Shown one piece after another: positions 1 to 8,652 of a stretch of 64,000 nucleotides of DNA (the stretch's first letter is position 1; every line of letters starts with the position of its first letter). The DNA is taken from positions 176,487 to 240,486 of the forward strand of contig JADKBR010000019.1 in assembly GCA_016714975.1 (NCBI GenBank), written 5' to 3'. The notes below the pieces were generated by a model. It did not search any database. It was not told where the DNA came from and worked only from the letters and a program-made list of their open reading frames with translations. Both the position numbers and the translations under genes were made by a program. The DNA is from Candidatus Dechloromonas phosphorivorans (GTDB lineage: Bacteria; Pseudomonadota; Gammaproteobacteria; Burkholderiales; Rhodocyclaceae).

Positions 1-900
1 GTCGACGCGGTGGGATTTTCTTTGGCTGAGTGCAAGACGATTCGCGAGCATATCGACGACATCACGATCAACGACATATTCATGGCGGCAACCGGCGGCG
101 CGATCCGCAAGTATCTCGAACGGAAGGATGAGTTGCCGGCGCGCACACTCAACGCCATGGTGCCGATGTCGACCCGCGGTACCGACAAGGAAATGGATTC
201 CGGCAACCAGATCGGCATGGCGCCGATGGCGCTGCGCACGGACATCGCCGATCCCGTCGAGCGTGTCCTGGCGATCAGGCGCGGCACCAGCAAGACCAAG
301 GCGGCGACTTCGGCATTGGGCAAGGATCTGGTGGCGAGGCTGGTACATGTGATTCCTGCAGTGGCGGCCGAGCAACTGGTGCGACTCGGAATTGTTGCGA
401 TGTGCAACGTGACAGTATCCAACGTACGCGGGCCTGACGTTCCGCTGTATATGGCTGGGGCGCAACTGGAACTGTTCCTTGCCGTATCGATAGCGTTCGA
501 CGGAATCGGGCTCAATGTGACCGGGTTCAGCTACAACGGCACCTTGTGGGTCTGCTTCGTTGCCTGCCGCGACATGCTTCCCGACCCGGAGGAGTTCTGC
601 GATTGTCTCAAGGAGAGCTTCGCCGACCTGCTGGCCGCAGCGAATGCACGGGGCAGAAGGTCAGTCAAGCTTGAGGCTCGACGGACCGTAGCCGACAAGC
701 CAGAGCCAACCGCTGCAAGACGTCCACGGGCAATCGGGAAGACTGTGGTCGAGGTGACCGCGAGCGCTGTGCCGCGTGCCAGGCAAAAGCCGGCGAGTAC
801 TGTGTCAAGCGGGCACGAGAGCGGAGCGGCGCCGAGTGAACCAGCATCCCCGGTCAAGAGAACGCGAGCGTCCAAGGCAGCGATCACAGCCAAGGAATGA
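1..900 (+). CDS. Wax ester synthase/diacylglycerol acyltransferase (WS/DGAT), C-terminal part
   Basis: The frame is open from the first base, so the gene begins upstream and only about 300 C-terminal residues are present. The segment MCNVTVSNVRGPDVPLYMAG and the later FSYNGTLWVCFVACRD block match the C-terminal WSD domain of bacterial WS/DGAT enzymes, which join acyl-CoA to fatty alcohols or diacylglycerol at the membrane or lipid-body surface. The catalytic HHxxxDG motif would lie in the missing N-terminal half and cannot be checked. The last 80 or so residues are a low-complexity Ala/Lys/Arg/Pro/Thr tail not typical of the core family. An SDR gene starts 7 bases after the stop. Family call is fairly safe; substrate is unknown. 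Confidence 0.8.
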   Translation, partial: VDAVGFSLAECKTIREHIDDITINDIFMAATGGAIRKYLERKDELPARTLNAMVPMSTRGTDKEMDSGNQIGMAPMALRTDIADPVERVLAIRRGTSKTKAATSALGKDLVARLVHVIPAVAAEQLVRLGIVAMCNVTVSNVRGPDVPLYMAGAQLELFLAVSIAFDGIGLNVTGFSYNGTLWVCFVACRDMLPDPEEFCDCLKESFADLLAAANARGRRSVKLEARRTVADKPEPTAARRPRAIGKTVVEVTASAVPRARQKPASTVSSGHESGAAPSEPASPVKRTRASKAAITAKE

Positions 901-907
901 CGTGACG

Positions 908-1705
908 ATGAAGGGCAGCGTAGCGGACCTGCAGGGCAAGTGGGCGCTGGTTACCGGCGCTTCCAGCGGATTCGGCATTGACTTCGCGCACCTGCTCGCG
1001 GCGCGCGGCGCCAATCTGGTGCTGGTCGCGCGCAGGGCTGAGCCGATGCAGGCACTCGCTGCCAAACTGAAGCGGGCGCATGACACGCAATGCCATGTGA
1101 TCGCGATGGACTTGGCTCGCCCCGGTGTCGGTGCGGAACTGCACGCCAAGGTAAGGGCCAAGCGCGTCGCCATCGACATCCTGATCAACAACGCTGGCTT
1201 CGGCGTTTTCGGCGATTTCGTTGACCAACCGCTGGACAACGCACTCAACATGCTTCAGCTCAACGTCATGGCGTTGACCGAACTGACCCACGTCTTTGCC
1301 GCCGACATGGTCAAGCGTGGAATGGGCAAGATTCTTCTGGTCGGTTCGCTGGGCGGATTCCAGCCGCTGCCGATGTACGCCGGATACGCGGCGAGCAAGG
1401 CCTATGTATTGAGCTTTGGGGAAGCGTTGCATGAGGAGCTGAAGGATCGCGGCGTTGTCGTCACCGTGCTCTGCCCGGGGGTCACGGCCACGAACTTCCT
1501 TGCCGTTTCCGGGCAGAAGTCCATGCCATTGCCCGATGTGCTGTTGATGGAGAGCCGGCCGGTGGCCGAGATCGGGCTCAAGGCGCTGGATGCCGGGCGC
1601 GCCTCGGTAGTCCCGGGCCTGCCCAACCAAGCGACAGCCTTCTCCAACCGAGTGCTGCCGCGCAGCCTCTTCCCGTGGCTGGCCTACAAGCTGCTCAAGC
1701 GCTGA
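908..1705 (+). CDS. Short-chain dehydrogenase/reductase (SDR)
   Basis: A 265-residue classical SDR. The N-terminal cofactor motif TGASSGFG, the NNAG motif (LINNAGFGVFG) and the catalytic YAASK motif preceded by a serine (VGSLGG) are all present, so it should be an active NAD(P)-dependent oxidoreductase. I chose ATG 908 (MKGSVADLQG) because a longer in-frame extension to about 776 would overlap the acyltransferase tail and is not SDR-like. It lies 7 bases after the WS/DGAT gene and shares the A of TGATG with the next gene, so the three are probably cotranscribed. The C-terminal half resembles the SDR group of DltE/YqjQ-like lipid-associated proteins, but the substrate cannot be read from sequence. 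Confidence 0.85.
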   Translation: MKGSVADLQGKWALVTGASSGFGIDFAHLLAARGANLVLVARRAEPMQALAAKLKRAHDTQCHVIAMDLARPGVGAELHAKVRAKRVAIDILINNAGFGVFGDFVDQPLDNALNMLQLNVMALTELTHVFAADMVKRGMGKILLVGSLGGFQPLPMYAGYAASKAYVLSFGEALHEELKDRGVVVTVLCPGVTATNFLAVSGQKSMPLPDVLLMESRPVAEIGLKALDAGRASVVPGLPNQATAFSNRVLPRSLFPWLAYKLLKR

Positions 1706-2352
1706 TGTCCCGAGGGCTTGGCCTGCTGCTGGTGGGCGCCACGGGTGCGGTGGGTCAGGCTGTACTGCGTCAGGCGTTGGGCGAAAAGCGAATTGCGCAG
1801 ATCGTCGCACCGACCCGCCGACCGCTTGGCGGCGAATTTGCCGGGCAGGCCAAACTCCTGAATCCGGTCATCGACTTCGCCCGGCTTCCAGAAGAGTCAG
1901 CGTGGTGGAAGGTCGATGCGCTGGTGTGCACCCTTGGCACCACAATCAAGGTGGCGGGTTCACAGGCAGCCTTCGCCGCCATCGACCGCGATCTGCCGAT
2001 TGCCGTCGCCCGTCTGGCCCGCGAAGCCGGTGCGACGCGCTCTGCGCTGAATTCATCGCTTGGCGCCAGCGCACACGGGAGCTTCTACCTGCGGACCAAG
2101 GCTGAAGTCGAACGGGGCTTCATCGATCTCGAATTTGTCAGCACAACGATCGTCCGTCCATCGTTGATCGATGCCGAGCGCGGTGAGGCCCGCCCCGGCG
2201 AACAGATCGGGCTGCTCTTCGCCCACGTCCTGCGCCCACTGATCCCCCGCCGTTACCGCGCGGTCAGTCCGCAGGCGATTGCCGCCGCGCTGCTCCGCGG
2301 CGTTGTGGAAGGCCAGCCCGGGGTGAAGATTGTTGAATCCGACGCGCTTTAG
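1705..2352 (+). CDS. Atypical SDR / NAD(P)-binding oxidoreductase (HTATIP2/YbjT-like)
   Basis: A 215-residue Rossmann protein beginning with a dinucleotide-binding motif, LLLVGATGAVGQAVL. It lacks the YxxxK active site of classical SDRs in the usual place and has the compact architecture of the NAD(P)H-binding 'atypical SDR' group (HTATIP2/TIP30, YbjT, YtfG-like). The motif LNSSLGASAHGSFYLRTKAEVE contains a Y-L-R-T-K pattern that may be the equivalent active site. The start ATG overlaps the upstream stop by one base (TGATG), indicating translational coupling with the SDR before it. Function unknown. Confidence 0.75.
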   Translation: MSRGLGLLLVGATGAVGQAVLRQALGEKRIAQIVAPTRRPLGGEFAGQAKLLNPVIDFARLPEESAWWKVDALVCTLGTTIKVAGSQAAFAAIDRDLPIAVARLAREAGATRSALNSSLGASAHGSFYLRTKAEVERGFIDLEFVSTTIVRPSLIDAERGEARPGEQIGLLFAHVLRPLIPRRYRAVSPQAIAAALLRGVVEGQPGVKIVESDAL

Positions 2353-2541
2353 GCAGTCTGGTATGCAGAATACGGATCATCGCTGCCTGTTGCGGTCAAC
2401 GGTCAATTCGTCCCGAATTCCATGCGTGCTGACCTGTGCTGCGATCGTGGGCTTGCTAACATGCACCTTCCCTTGAACTTTCCAAGTGTAAGGAGCGGGT
2501 AAGGAAGGGGGCGGGCGCTTCATCTTTCGGAAGGTATTGGC

Positions 2542-3354
2542 ATGACTATCTTGTGGATCGCGGAATACCTTGCGCTCGGCGCCTTCGCCGGCTTCTTCGC
2601 CGGCATGCTGGGGATCGGCGGCGGGCTCGTCCTGGTCCCGGCGCTGACCCTGATGTTTGCCGCACAGGGTCAATTTCCCACGGGTGAAACACTGCACATG
2701 GCGCTGGGAACCTCGATGGCCAGCATCATCTTTACCGCGATCGCCAGCATCCGGACGCACCACAATCACAGGGCCATCCTCTGGGACGTGGTCAAGACCA
2801 TAACGCCCGGGATACTTCTTGGCACCGGCCTTGGTACCTTATTCGCTTCGAGTGTGCCGGCCCGCCCGCTCGCCGTGTTCTTCACCTTCTTCGTCTGCGG
2901 CGTTGCCTTGCAGATGGCCTTGAACCTCAAACCCAAGCCGACACGCGAATTACCGGGTTCGCTGGGGATTGCCGGTGTCGGGCTGGGAATAGGCGTGCTG
3001 TCGTCATTGGTCGCCATCGGTGGCGGCTCGCTGACCGTTCCCTTCCTGACCTGGTGCAATGTCCGTGTCCAGAGCGCGATCGGTACTTCCGCGGCGGTCG
3101 GCCTGCCGATCGCCTTGGGCGGGACGCTCGGTTATGTATTCAACGGCTGGGGACAGACCGGATTGCCGGCAGGCAGCCTGGGCTACGTGTACCTGCCGGT
3201 ACTGGCGATTCTGGTGATGGCGACAATAGTGACGGCGCCGTTTGGCGCGCGCTTGGCGCATCGCCTCCCGGTGGCGACATTGAAACGCCTATTCGCAGGA
3301 ATCCTGATCCTGCTCGCCGCCAAGATGTTGTGGAGCCTGTTCAGCACCCGCTGA
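2542..3354 (+). CDS. TSUP family permease (TauE/SafE sulfite exporter-like)
   Basis: A 270-residue polytopic membrane protein with the two-repeat layout of the TauE/SafE (TSUP) family: glycine-rich motifs GMLGIGGGLVLVP near the N terminus and LVAIGGGSLTVPFLTW in the middle, each opening a half of about four hydrophobic segments. Members move sulfur-containing anions or small organic acids across the inner membrane; the substrate here is not evident. A good ribosome site (GGAAGG, 8 bases upstream) supports ATG 2542. It is monocistronic, with 190 bases of non-coding DNA upstream and 243 downstream before the acetate-permease operon. Confidence 0.85.
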   Translation: MTILWIAEYLALGAFAGFFAGMLGIGGGLVLVPALTLMFAAQGQFPTGETLHMALGTSMASIIFTAIASIRTHHNHRAILWDVVKTITPGILLGTGLGTLFASSVPARPLAVFFTFFVCGVALQMALNLKPKPTRELPGSLGIAGVGLGIGVLSSLVAIGGGSLTVPFLTWCNVRVQSAIGTSAAVGLPIALGGTLGYVFNGWGQTGLPAGSLGYVYLPVLAILVMATIVTAPFGARLAHRLPVATLKRLFAGILILLAAKMLWSLFSTR

Positions 3355-3597
3355 AGTCGGGTTTGCGTGTGTCACAAGGTAAGTGGCGAGGTACCCTGTA
3401 TCCCTATGCCGAGGCTTCATTGCTGGGGTCGGCCCATGTTCTCGCTTTCTTGAAAGAGCTTGAATGCGTTCATCGCCGGGTTCCAGCTTCGAGGAAGCCC
3501 ATTGTGGCCGCCGGGAAGTCCCGATGGAAAATCCGGACTTGTTCAGGTTAGAATGCCGCTTCGAAAAATTTTCATTGGATAGACAAAGGGGGTAACC

Positions 3598-3918
3598 ATG
3601 AGCAGTGCAATGTATGAGCATATGCGGACCAATCCGAAGTTTCACGAATTGGTTACACGCCGAGGGCGTTTCGCGTGGACGCTGGCCGCCATCGTTTTGA
3701 CCATGTTCTACGGCTATATCCTGACAATCGCGTTCAATCCGACCGCGCTCGGCCGGCCGGTTGCCGAGGGATCGATGCTGACCATCGGGGTCGCCGTCGA
3801 ACTCTTCATGTTCATCTTTTTCTGGGCCCTGACCGCCTTCTATGTCTGGCGCGCCAACAACCAATTCGACGCGATGACCCAAGATCTCATTCGCGACGCC
3901 TGGAAGGACAACAAATAA
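3598..3918 (+). CDS. DUF485 inner membrane protein, ActP partner (YjcH-like)
   Basis: A 106-residue protein with two hydrophobic segments (about residues 24-46 and 58-82) and charged ends, typical of DUF485/YjcH. In many proteobacteria this gene precedes actP and the two overlap; here the TAA stop and the next ATG share one base (TAATG). The role is not established, but the invariable pairing suggests a small subunit or assembly factor for the acetate symporter. A strong ribosome site, AAAGGGGG, lies just upstream. The 243 bases before it presumably contain the operon promoter, but I could not identify convincing -35/-10 boxes. Confidence 0.88.
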   Translation: MSSAMYEHMRTNPKFHELVTRRGRFAWTLAAIVLTMFYGYILTIAFNPTALGRPVAEGSMLTIGVAVELFMFIFFWALTAFYVWRANNQFDAMTQDLIRDAWKDNK

Positions 3919-5579
3919 TGAACAAGATCATTACCGCGCTCGCGCTGCTCGGTTTTTCTGGGTTTGCCCTCGCGGCCGACGCTGTCGGAGCGACCGAAAA
4001 GCAGGCGACCAACTGGCACGCCATCATCATGTTCTGCATCTTCGTCACGCTGACGATGGGCATTACCTACTGGGCGGCCAGCCGGACCAAGACCACCGCC
4101 GATTTCTATACGGCGGGCGGCGGCATTACCGGTTTCCAGAACGGCCTGGCGATTGCCGGCGACTACATGTCGGCAGCCACGCTGCTCGGCCTGACCGCCA
4201 TGGTCTACACCCAGGGTTACGACGGCTACGTCTATATGCTGGCATTTTTCGCCGGCTGGCCGATCATCCTGTTTCTGATGGCGGAGCGTCTGCGCAACCT
4301 GGGCAAGTTCACTTTCTCCGACATCACCGCCTACCGCCTAGATCAGGGCAAGGTGCGGACCATGGCCGCGATCTCGTCGCTGACGGTGGTCTGTTTCTAC
4401 CTGCTCGCGCAGATGGTCGGCGCCGGTCAGTTGATCAAGCTGCTGTTCGGCCTCGACTACAATATTGCGATCTTTGCCGTTGGCCTGCTGATGATGGTTT
4501 ATGTCACCTTCGGTGGCATGGTCGCGACGACCTGGGTGCAGATCATCAAGGCCTGCATGTTGCTCACCGGCGGCACACTGGTCATGGTGCTGGCCTTCAG
4601 CCAGTTCGGCTTCTCGTTCCAGAACCTGCTGGAGAAGGCGACAGCCGTGCATAAGCTCGGTCCCAAGCTGATGTATCCGGGCAGCCTGCTGTCCGACCCC
4701 GTCACCGCGATTTCGTTGGGTCTCGGCCTGATGTTCGGTACTGCCGGCCTGCCGCACATCCTGATGCGCTTCTTTACCGTGTCCGATGCCAAGGAGGCAC
4801 GCAAGTCGGTGCTTTACGCTTCCGGCTTCGTCGCCTACTTCTTCAACGTCATCTTCCTGATGGGTCTCTGCGGCATCCTGATCGTCGGCCAGAATCCAGA
4901 CTTCTTCGAGGGCGGCGTGGTCGGTGGCAAGCTGATCGGTGGCGGCAACATGGTCGCCATGCACCTGGCCAAGGCCGTGGGCGGCAACATGCTGCTCGGT
5001 TTCCTGGCCGCTGTCGCCTTCGCCACGATCCTGGCCGTCGTTTCTGGTCTGGCGCTGGCGGGGGCATCGGCGATTTCGCATGACATCTACGCACGCGTCA
5101 TCATGAAGGGCAAGGCATCGGAAACCAAGGAGATCCGCGTTTCCAAGATCGCCACGATCTGCCTCGGCTTCGTCGCCATCGTTCTTGGCATCCTCTTCGA
5201 GAAACAGAACATCGCCTTCATGGTCGGTCTGGCCTTCGGCGTGGCTGCGGCCGCGAACTTCCCGGTACTCATCCTTTCGATGTACTGGAAGGGTCTGACT
5301 ACGCGTGGTGCCCTGTTCGGGGGCTACGGTGGCCTGATTTCGGCGGTGGCCTTCGTCGTGCTATCGAAGTCGGTGTGGGTCGACGTGATCGGCAACAAGG
5401 CCGCAATCTTCCCCTACACCCAGCCGGCGCTGTTCGCGATGCCGATCGCCTTCCTGCTCGCCTACATCTTCTCGAAGACCGACAGCAGCGTTCGTGCCGG
5501 CAAGGAGATCGAAGCCTTCGAAGACCAGTATGTGCGCGCCCAGACTGGTTTTGGTGCCTCGGGAGCCGCCAAGCACTGA
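3918..5579 (+). CDS. actP: Cation/acetate symporter ActP (sodium:solute symporter family)
   Basis: A 553-residue SSS-family transporter. The N-terminal hydrophobic stretch ending FALAADA looks like the cleavable leader seen in E. coli ActP, followed by about 13 membrane segments. The segment TTADFYTAGGGITGFQNGLAIAGDYMSAATLLG is characteristic of ActP-type monocarboxylate symporters. It imports acetate, and often propionate or glycolate, with sodium or protons. ATG 3918 overlaps the DUF485 stop. A strong terminator follows 14 bases after the stop. In a polyphosphate-accumulating lifestyle this would be a main route for anaerobic acetate uptake (inference). The propionate-degrading gene set 900 bases downstream fits the same volatile-fatty-acid theme. 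Confidence 0.93.
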   Translation: MNKIITALALLGFSGFALAADAVGATEKQATNWHAIIMFCIFVTLTMGITYWAASRTKTTADFYTAGGGITGFQNGLAIAGDYMSAATLLGLTAMVYTQGYDGYVYMLAFFAGWPIILFLMAERLRNLGKFTFSDITAYRLDQGKVRTMAAISSLTVVCFYLLAQMVGAGQLIKLLFGLDYNIAIFAVGLLMMVYVTFGGMVATTWVQIIKACMLLTGGTLVMVLAFSQFGFSFQNLLEKATAVHKLGPKLMYPGSLLSDPVTAISLGLGLMFGTAGLPHILMRFFTVSDAKEARKSVLYASGFVAYFFNVIFLMGLCGILIVGQNPDFFEGGVVGGKLIGGGNMVAMHLAKAVGGNMLLGFLAAVAFATILAVVSGLALAGASAISHDIYARVIMKGKASETKEIRVSKIATICLGFVAIVLGILFEKQNIAFMVGLAFGVAAAANFPVLILSMYWKGLTTRGALFGGYGGLISAVAFVVLSKSVWVDVIGNKAAIFPYTQPALFAMPIAFLLAYIFSKTDSSVRAGKEIEAFEDQYVRAQTGFGASGAAKH

Positions 5580-5593
5580 GCATCTCCAGTAGC

Positions 5594-5627
5594 AAAAAAG
5601 CCCCGGCCGGTTGGTCGGGGCTTTTTT
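5594..5627. terminator. Bidirectional rho-independent terminator between actP and the GntR gene
   Basis: A perfect 12-bp stem, AAAAAAGCCCCG paired with CGGGGCTTTTTT, with a 10-base loop (5606-5615). The A-run on one side and T-run on the other let it serve both actP (plus strand) and the convergent GntR gene (minus strand). Confidence 0.93.
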
Positions 5628-5666
5628 GCATTCTTGTTTTCGCAGCGTGTGGTGCCTCGCAGTCCT

Positions 5667-6332
5667 TCATGCCACTTTCGGCGCTTTGGCATCCATTTTC
5701 GCCAACGCTTCGCGACCGCACACAATGTGGTCGTACATCAGCTTTTCGGCTTCAGTTGCGTCGCCCGCCTTGATCGCCGCCATGATGGCGCGATGTTCGT
5801 CCAGCGATTGCTCGAGGCGACCCTCCAGCGACAGGGAATGGAGTCGGGAGAGCTTGAGCACCCTACGCAGGTCCTGAATGACCGAGAGCATCCAGCGATT
5901 GCCCGCGAGCTCCTGTGCCTTCCTGTGGAATTCCTGGTTGGCTTCGAAAAAGGCATCGATACGTCCGTCGTGCGCGGCAGATTCGAGGCGTTTGTGGATC
6001 TCGCTAAGGTGCACAACGTCGGCCGGCTCCGCCCGGCGAACCGCATCTCCTGCACAGCGCCCCTCAAGCATGGCCATCAACGGGAAAATGTCGTCGAGGT
6101 CCTGACGAGAGATTTCGGTGACATAGCAGCCTCGACGCGGCCTGAGTTCGACCAGCCCCTCGGACGCCAGAACCTTGAGCGCTTCGCGCAACGGAGTGCG
6201 GGAAATGCCATACTGCTCAGCCATTCTTTGTTCATCGATCCAGTCGCCAGGCGCCAGTTCGTGGCTAAATATGCGTTGGCGCAGTCGTTCTGCCACTTCC
6301 TGGTAGAGCGCGGTTGGTGCAATGCGGGTCAT
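5667..6332 (-). CDS. GntR family transcriptional regulator, FadR/FCD subfamily
   Basis: A 221-residue regulator. Residues about 8-75 form the GntR winged helix-turn-helix (DWIDEQRMAEQYGISRTPLR followed by EALKVLASEGLVELRPRRG). Residues about 90-212 are the all-helical FCD ligand domain, with the His/Asp metal-binding pattern (HLSEIH, EFHRKA, DEHRAI). FCD regulators bind small carboxylic acids. It is transcribed divergently from the methylmalonyl-CoA mutase gene with 163 bases between the starts, so control of that operon by a propionate-derived ligand is the likely role (inference). Confidence 0.9.
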   Translation of the reverse strand: MTRIAPTALYQEVAERLRQRIFSHELAPGDWIDEQRMAEQYGISRTPLREALKVLASEGLVELRPRRGCYVTEISRQDLDDIFPLMAMLEGRCAGDAVRRAEPADVVHLSEIHKRLESAAHDGRIDAFFEANQEFHRKAQELAGNRWMLSVIQDLRRVLKLSRLHSLSLEGRLEQSLDEHRAIMAAIKAGDATEAEKLMYDHIVCGREALAKMDAKAPKVA

Positions 6333-6372
6333 GTTCCGGGTACGGTATGGTGGGCGGAGGTGCGCTGCTGAC

Positions 6373-6402
6373 TTGCCTCTATAATTATGGATACAGTATT
6401 AT
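6373..6402 (+). promoter_or_regulatory. Probable promoter of the methylmalonyl-CoA operon
   Basis: TTGCCT (6373-6378) and TATTAT (6397-6402) are separated by 18 bases and lie about 95 bases before the mutase start codon, in the otherwise non-coding divergent region. This is the best sigma-70 match there. The arms ATAAT (6381-6385) and ATTAT (6398-6402) form a small dyad across it. Confidence 0.5.
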
Positions 6403-6408
6403 GCAGGC

Positions 6409-6422
6409 CTTGGTATGTCAAG
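6409..6422. promoter_or_regulatory. Candidate GntR operator
   Basis: CTTGGTATGTCAAG is an inverted repeat with CTTG/CAAG arms around a GTATGT core. It resembles the TTG-TATA-CAA style sites bound by FCD-type GntR regulators and sits a few bases after the predicted -10 box, where a bound repressor would block transcription. It is a single site judged by eye. Confidence 0.4.
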
Positions 6423-6495
6423 CTGGGTCCGAAAGCGTAAGATTCGGGTTCCACCGGCAGCGGCCTGAAAAATACGAATCAGTGAGGGTTATGTC

Positions 6496-8646
6496 ATGTC
6501 CGAAAAATTCTTTGATTCCAATAACCTGGATACTTGGGAAAAGTCAGCGGCAAAGCACTCCCCGGGCGCCGATGTCAAGAACCTGAACTGGAACACCCCG
6601 GAAGGTCTGGCGGTCAAACCGCTATACACCAAGGCCGATGTCCAAGGGCTGGAATTTGCCGACACCCTGCCCGGTTTCGCGCCTTATCTGCGTGGCCCGC
6701 AGCCGACGATGTATGCGGTCAAGCCGTGGACCATCCGCCAGTACGCCGGATTCTCCACCGCCGAGGCTTCCAATGCCTTCTACCGCAAGGCGCTTGCCGC
6801 CGGCGGTCAAGGCGTTTCGGTCGCCTTCGACCTGGCGACACACCGTGGCTACGACTCCGATCATCCTCGGGTCACCGGCGACGTCGGCAAAGCTGGCGTG
6901 GCCATTGATTCCGTCGAGGACATGAAGATCCTCTTCGACAGCATCCCGCTCGAAAAGGTCTCGGTGTCGATGACGATGAATGGCGCCGTGCTGCCGATTC
7001 TGGCTGGCTATATCGTTGCCGCCGAGGAGCAGGGCGTTACCCAGGAAAAGCTGACAGGCACGATCCAGAACGACATTCTCAAAGAGTTCATGGTGCGGAA
7101 TACCTATATCTATCCGCCCAAGCCGTCGATGAAGATCATTGCCGATATTTTCGGCTACACCGCGCAGTACATGCCGAAATTCAACTCAATTTCGATTTCC
7201 GGCTATCACATGCAGGAGGCGGGGGCCAACCAGGCCATCGAATTGGCCTTTACGCTGGCTGACGGCATGGAATACATTCGCACCGGCGTTGCTTCGGGCA
7301 TGGATGTGGATACCTTCGCGGGCCGCCTGTCCTTCTTCTGGGCGGTGGGCATGAATTTTTATCTGGAAATTGCCAAGATGCGTGCCGCGCGCCTGTTGTG
7401 GCACCGCATCATGACCGGTTTCAACGCCAAGAGCCCGAAGTCGATGATGCTGCGCACGCACAGCCAGACTTCGGGCTGGTCGCTGACCGAGCAGGATCCG
7501 TACAACAACGTCGTGCGTACGACCATCGAAGCGATGGCAGCGGTTTTCGGCGGCACCCAGTCGCTGCACACCAACGCGCTCGACGAAGCGATTGCCCTGC
7601 CGACCGAGTTCTCGTCGCGCATTGCCCGTAACACGCAGTTGATCATTCAGGAAGAAACCCACATCACCAACGTCGTCGATCCGTGGGCCGGTTCCTACAT
7701 GATGGAAAAGCTGACCCAGGAAATGGCCGACAAGGCCTGGGCCATCATCCAGGAAATCGAGGCGATGGGTGGCATGACCATTGCCGTCGAATCAGGCTGG
7801 GCAAAAATGCAGATCGAAACCTGCGCTGCCGACAAGCAGGCGCGCATCGACTCCGGCAAGGACGTCATTGTCGGAGTCAACAAATACAAGATGGTCAAGG
7901 AAGACGCGATCGACTTTCTCGATATCGACAACCATGCGGTGCGTGATTCGCAGATCGCCCGCCTCAAGACCATTCGCGCCAGCCGTGATTCCGCGGCCGT
8001 TTTGGCTGCTTTGCAAGCGTTGACCGCAGCAGCCGAGTCCGGCAACGGCAATCTGCTCGACTTGACGGTCAAGGCCATGCGCCTGCGTGCGACGGTCGGT
8101 GAAGTGTCCGATGCACTGGAAAAGGTCTACGGCCGTTTCCGCGCGAACAATCAAACCATCTCGGGGGTTTACGGAGGCGTTGTGGAAGGTCACGAAAGCT
8201 GGGAAGCCATCAAGGCCGATATCGCCCGATTTGCCGAAGAAGAAGGCCGTCGTCCGCGCATCATGATCGCCAAGTTGGGCCAGGATGGTCATGACCGGGG
8301 CGCCAAGGTGGTTGCTACCGCCTTCGCCGATCTCGGCTTCGATATCGACATGGGTCCGCTTTTCCAGACCCCGGAAGAGGCCGCCCGCCAAGCTATTGAG
8401 AACGACGTACACGCGATTGGTGTCTCGTCACTGGCAGCTGGCCACAAGACGCTGCTGCCCGAACTGGTCAAGTCCCTGAAGGCACAGGGTGCCGACGACA
8501 TCATCGTCTTCGCCGGCGGCGTCATCCCCGCTCAGGACTACGACTACCTCTACAACTCGGGTGCCAAAGCGATCTTCGGGCCGGGCACCAGAATCGAAGA
8601 CTCAGCCAAGCGGGTGATGGAAGAGATTCGCAAGGCGCGCGGCTAG
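6496..8646 (+). CDS. Methylmalonyl-CoA mutase, single-chain
   Basis: A 716-residue adenosylcobalamin-dependent mutase that interconverts (R)-methylmalonyl-CoA and succinyl-CoA. The N-terminal TIM barrel contains the conserved VSVSMTMNGAVLPILAGYI block and the NSISISGYHMQEAGA segment. The C-terminal B12-binding domain carries DGHDRG at about residues 597-602, with the histidine that ligates cobalt, followed by GVSSLAAGH and FAGGVIP. Length matches the catalytic chain of the E. coli Sbm/mitochondrial type, and no small subunit gene is present. It starts an apparent operon with meaB, pccB and pccA, so propionyl-CoA and succinyl-CoA are linked here. No methylmalonyl-CoA epimerase gene lies in the window. 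Common symbols for this family are mcm, mut and scpA. Confidence 0.96.
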   Translation: MSEKFFDSNNLDTWEKSAAKHSPGADVKNLNWNTPEGLAVKPLYTKADVQGLEFADTLPGFAPYLRGPQPTMYAVKPWTIRQYAGFSTAEASNAFYRKALAAGGQGVSVAFDLATHRGYDSDHPRVTGDVGKAGVAIDSVEDMKILFDSIPLEKVSVSMTMNGAVLPILAGYIVAAEEQGVTQEKLTGTIQNDILKEFMVRNTYIYPPKPSMKIIADIFGYTAQYMPKFNSISISGYHMQEAGANQAIELAFTLADGMEYIRTGVASGMDVDTFAGRLSFFWAVGMNFYLEIAKMRAARLLWHRIMTGFNAKSPKSMMLRTHSQTSGWSLTEQDPYNNVVRTTIEAMAAVFGGTQSLHTNALDEAIALPTEFSSRIARNTQLIIQEETHITNVVDPWAGSYMMEKLTQEMADKAWAIIQEIEAMGGMTIAVESGWAKMQIETCAADKQARIDSGKDVIVGVNKYKMVKEDAIDFLDIDNHAVRDSQIARLKTIRASRDSAAVLAALQALTAAAESGNGNLLDLTVKAMRLRATVGEVSDALEKVYGRFRANNQTISGVYGGVVEGHESWEAIKADIARFAEEEGRRPRIMIAKLGQDGHDRGAKVVATAFADLGFDIDMGPLFQTPEEAARQAIENDVHAIGVSSLAAGHKTLLPELVKSLKAQGADDIIVFAGGVIPAQDYDYLYNSGAKAIFGPGTRIEDSAKRVMEEIRKARG

Positions 8647-8652
8647 GCAGGG

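Noticed and set aside
884..1810. 308-codon minus-strand frame across the first SDR
   Set aside because: Antisense shadow of a clear SDR.
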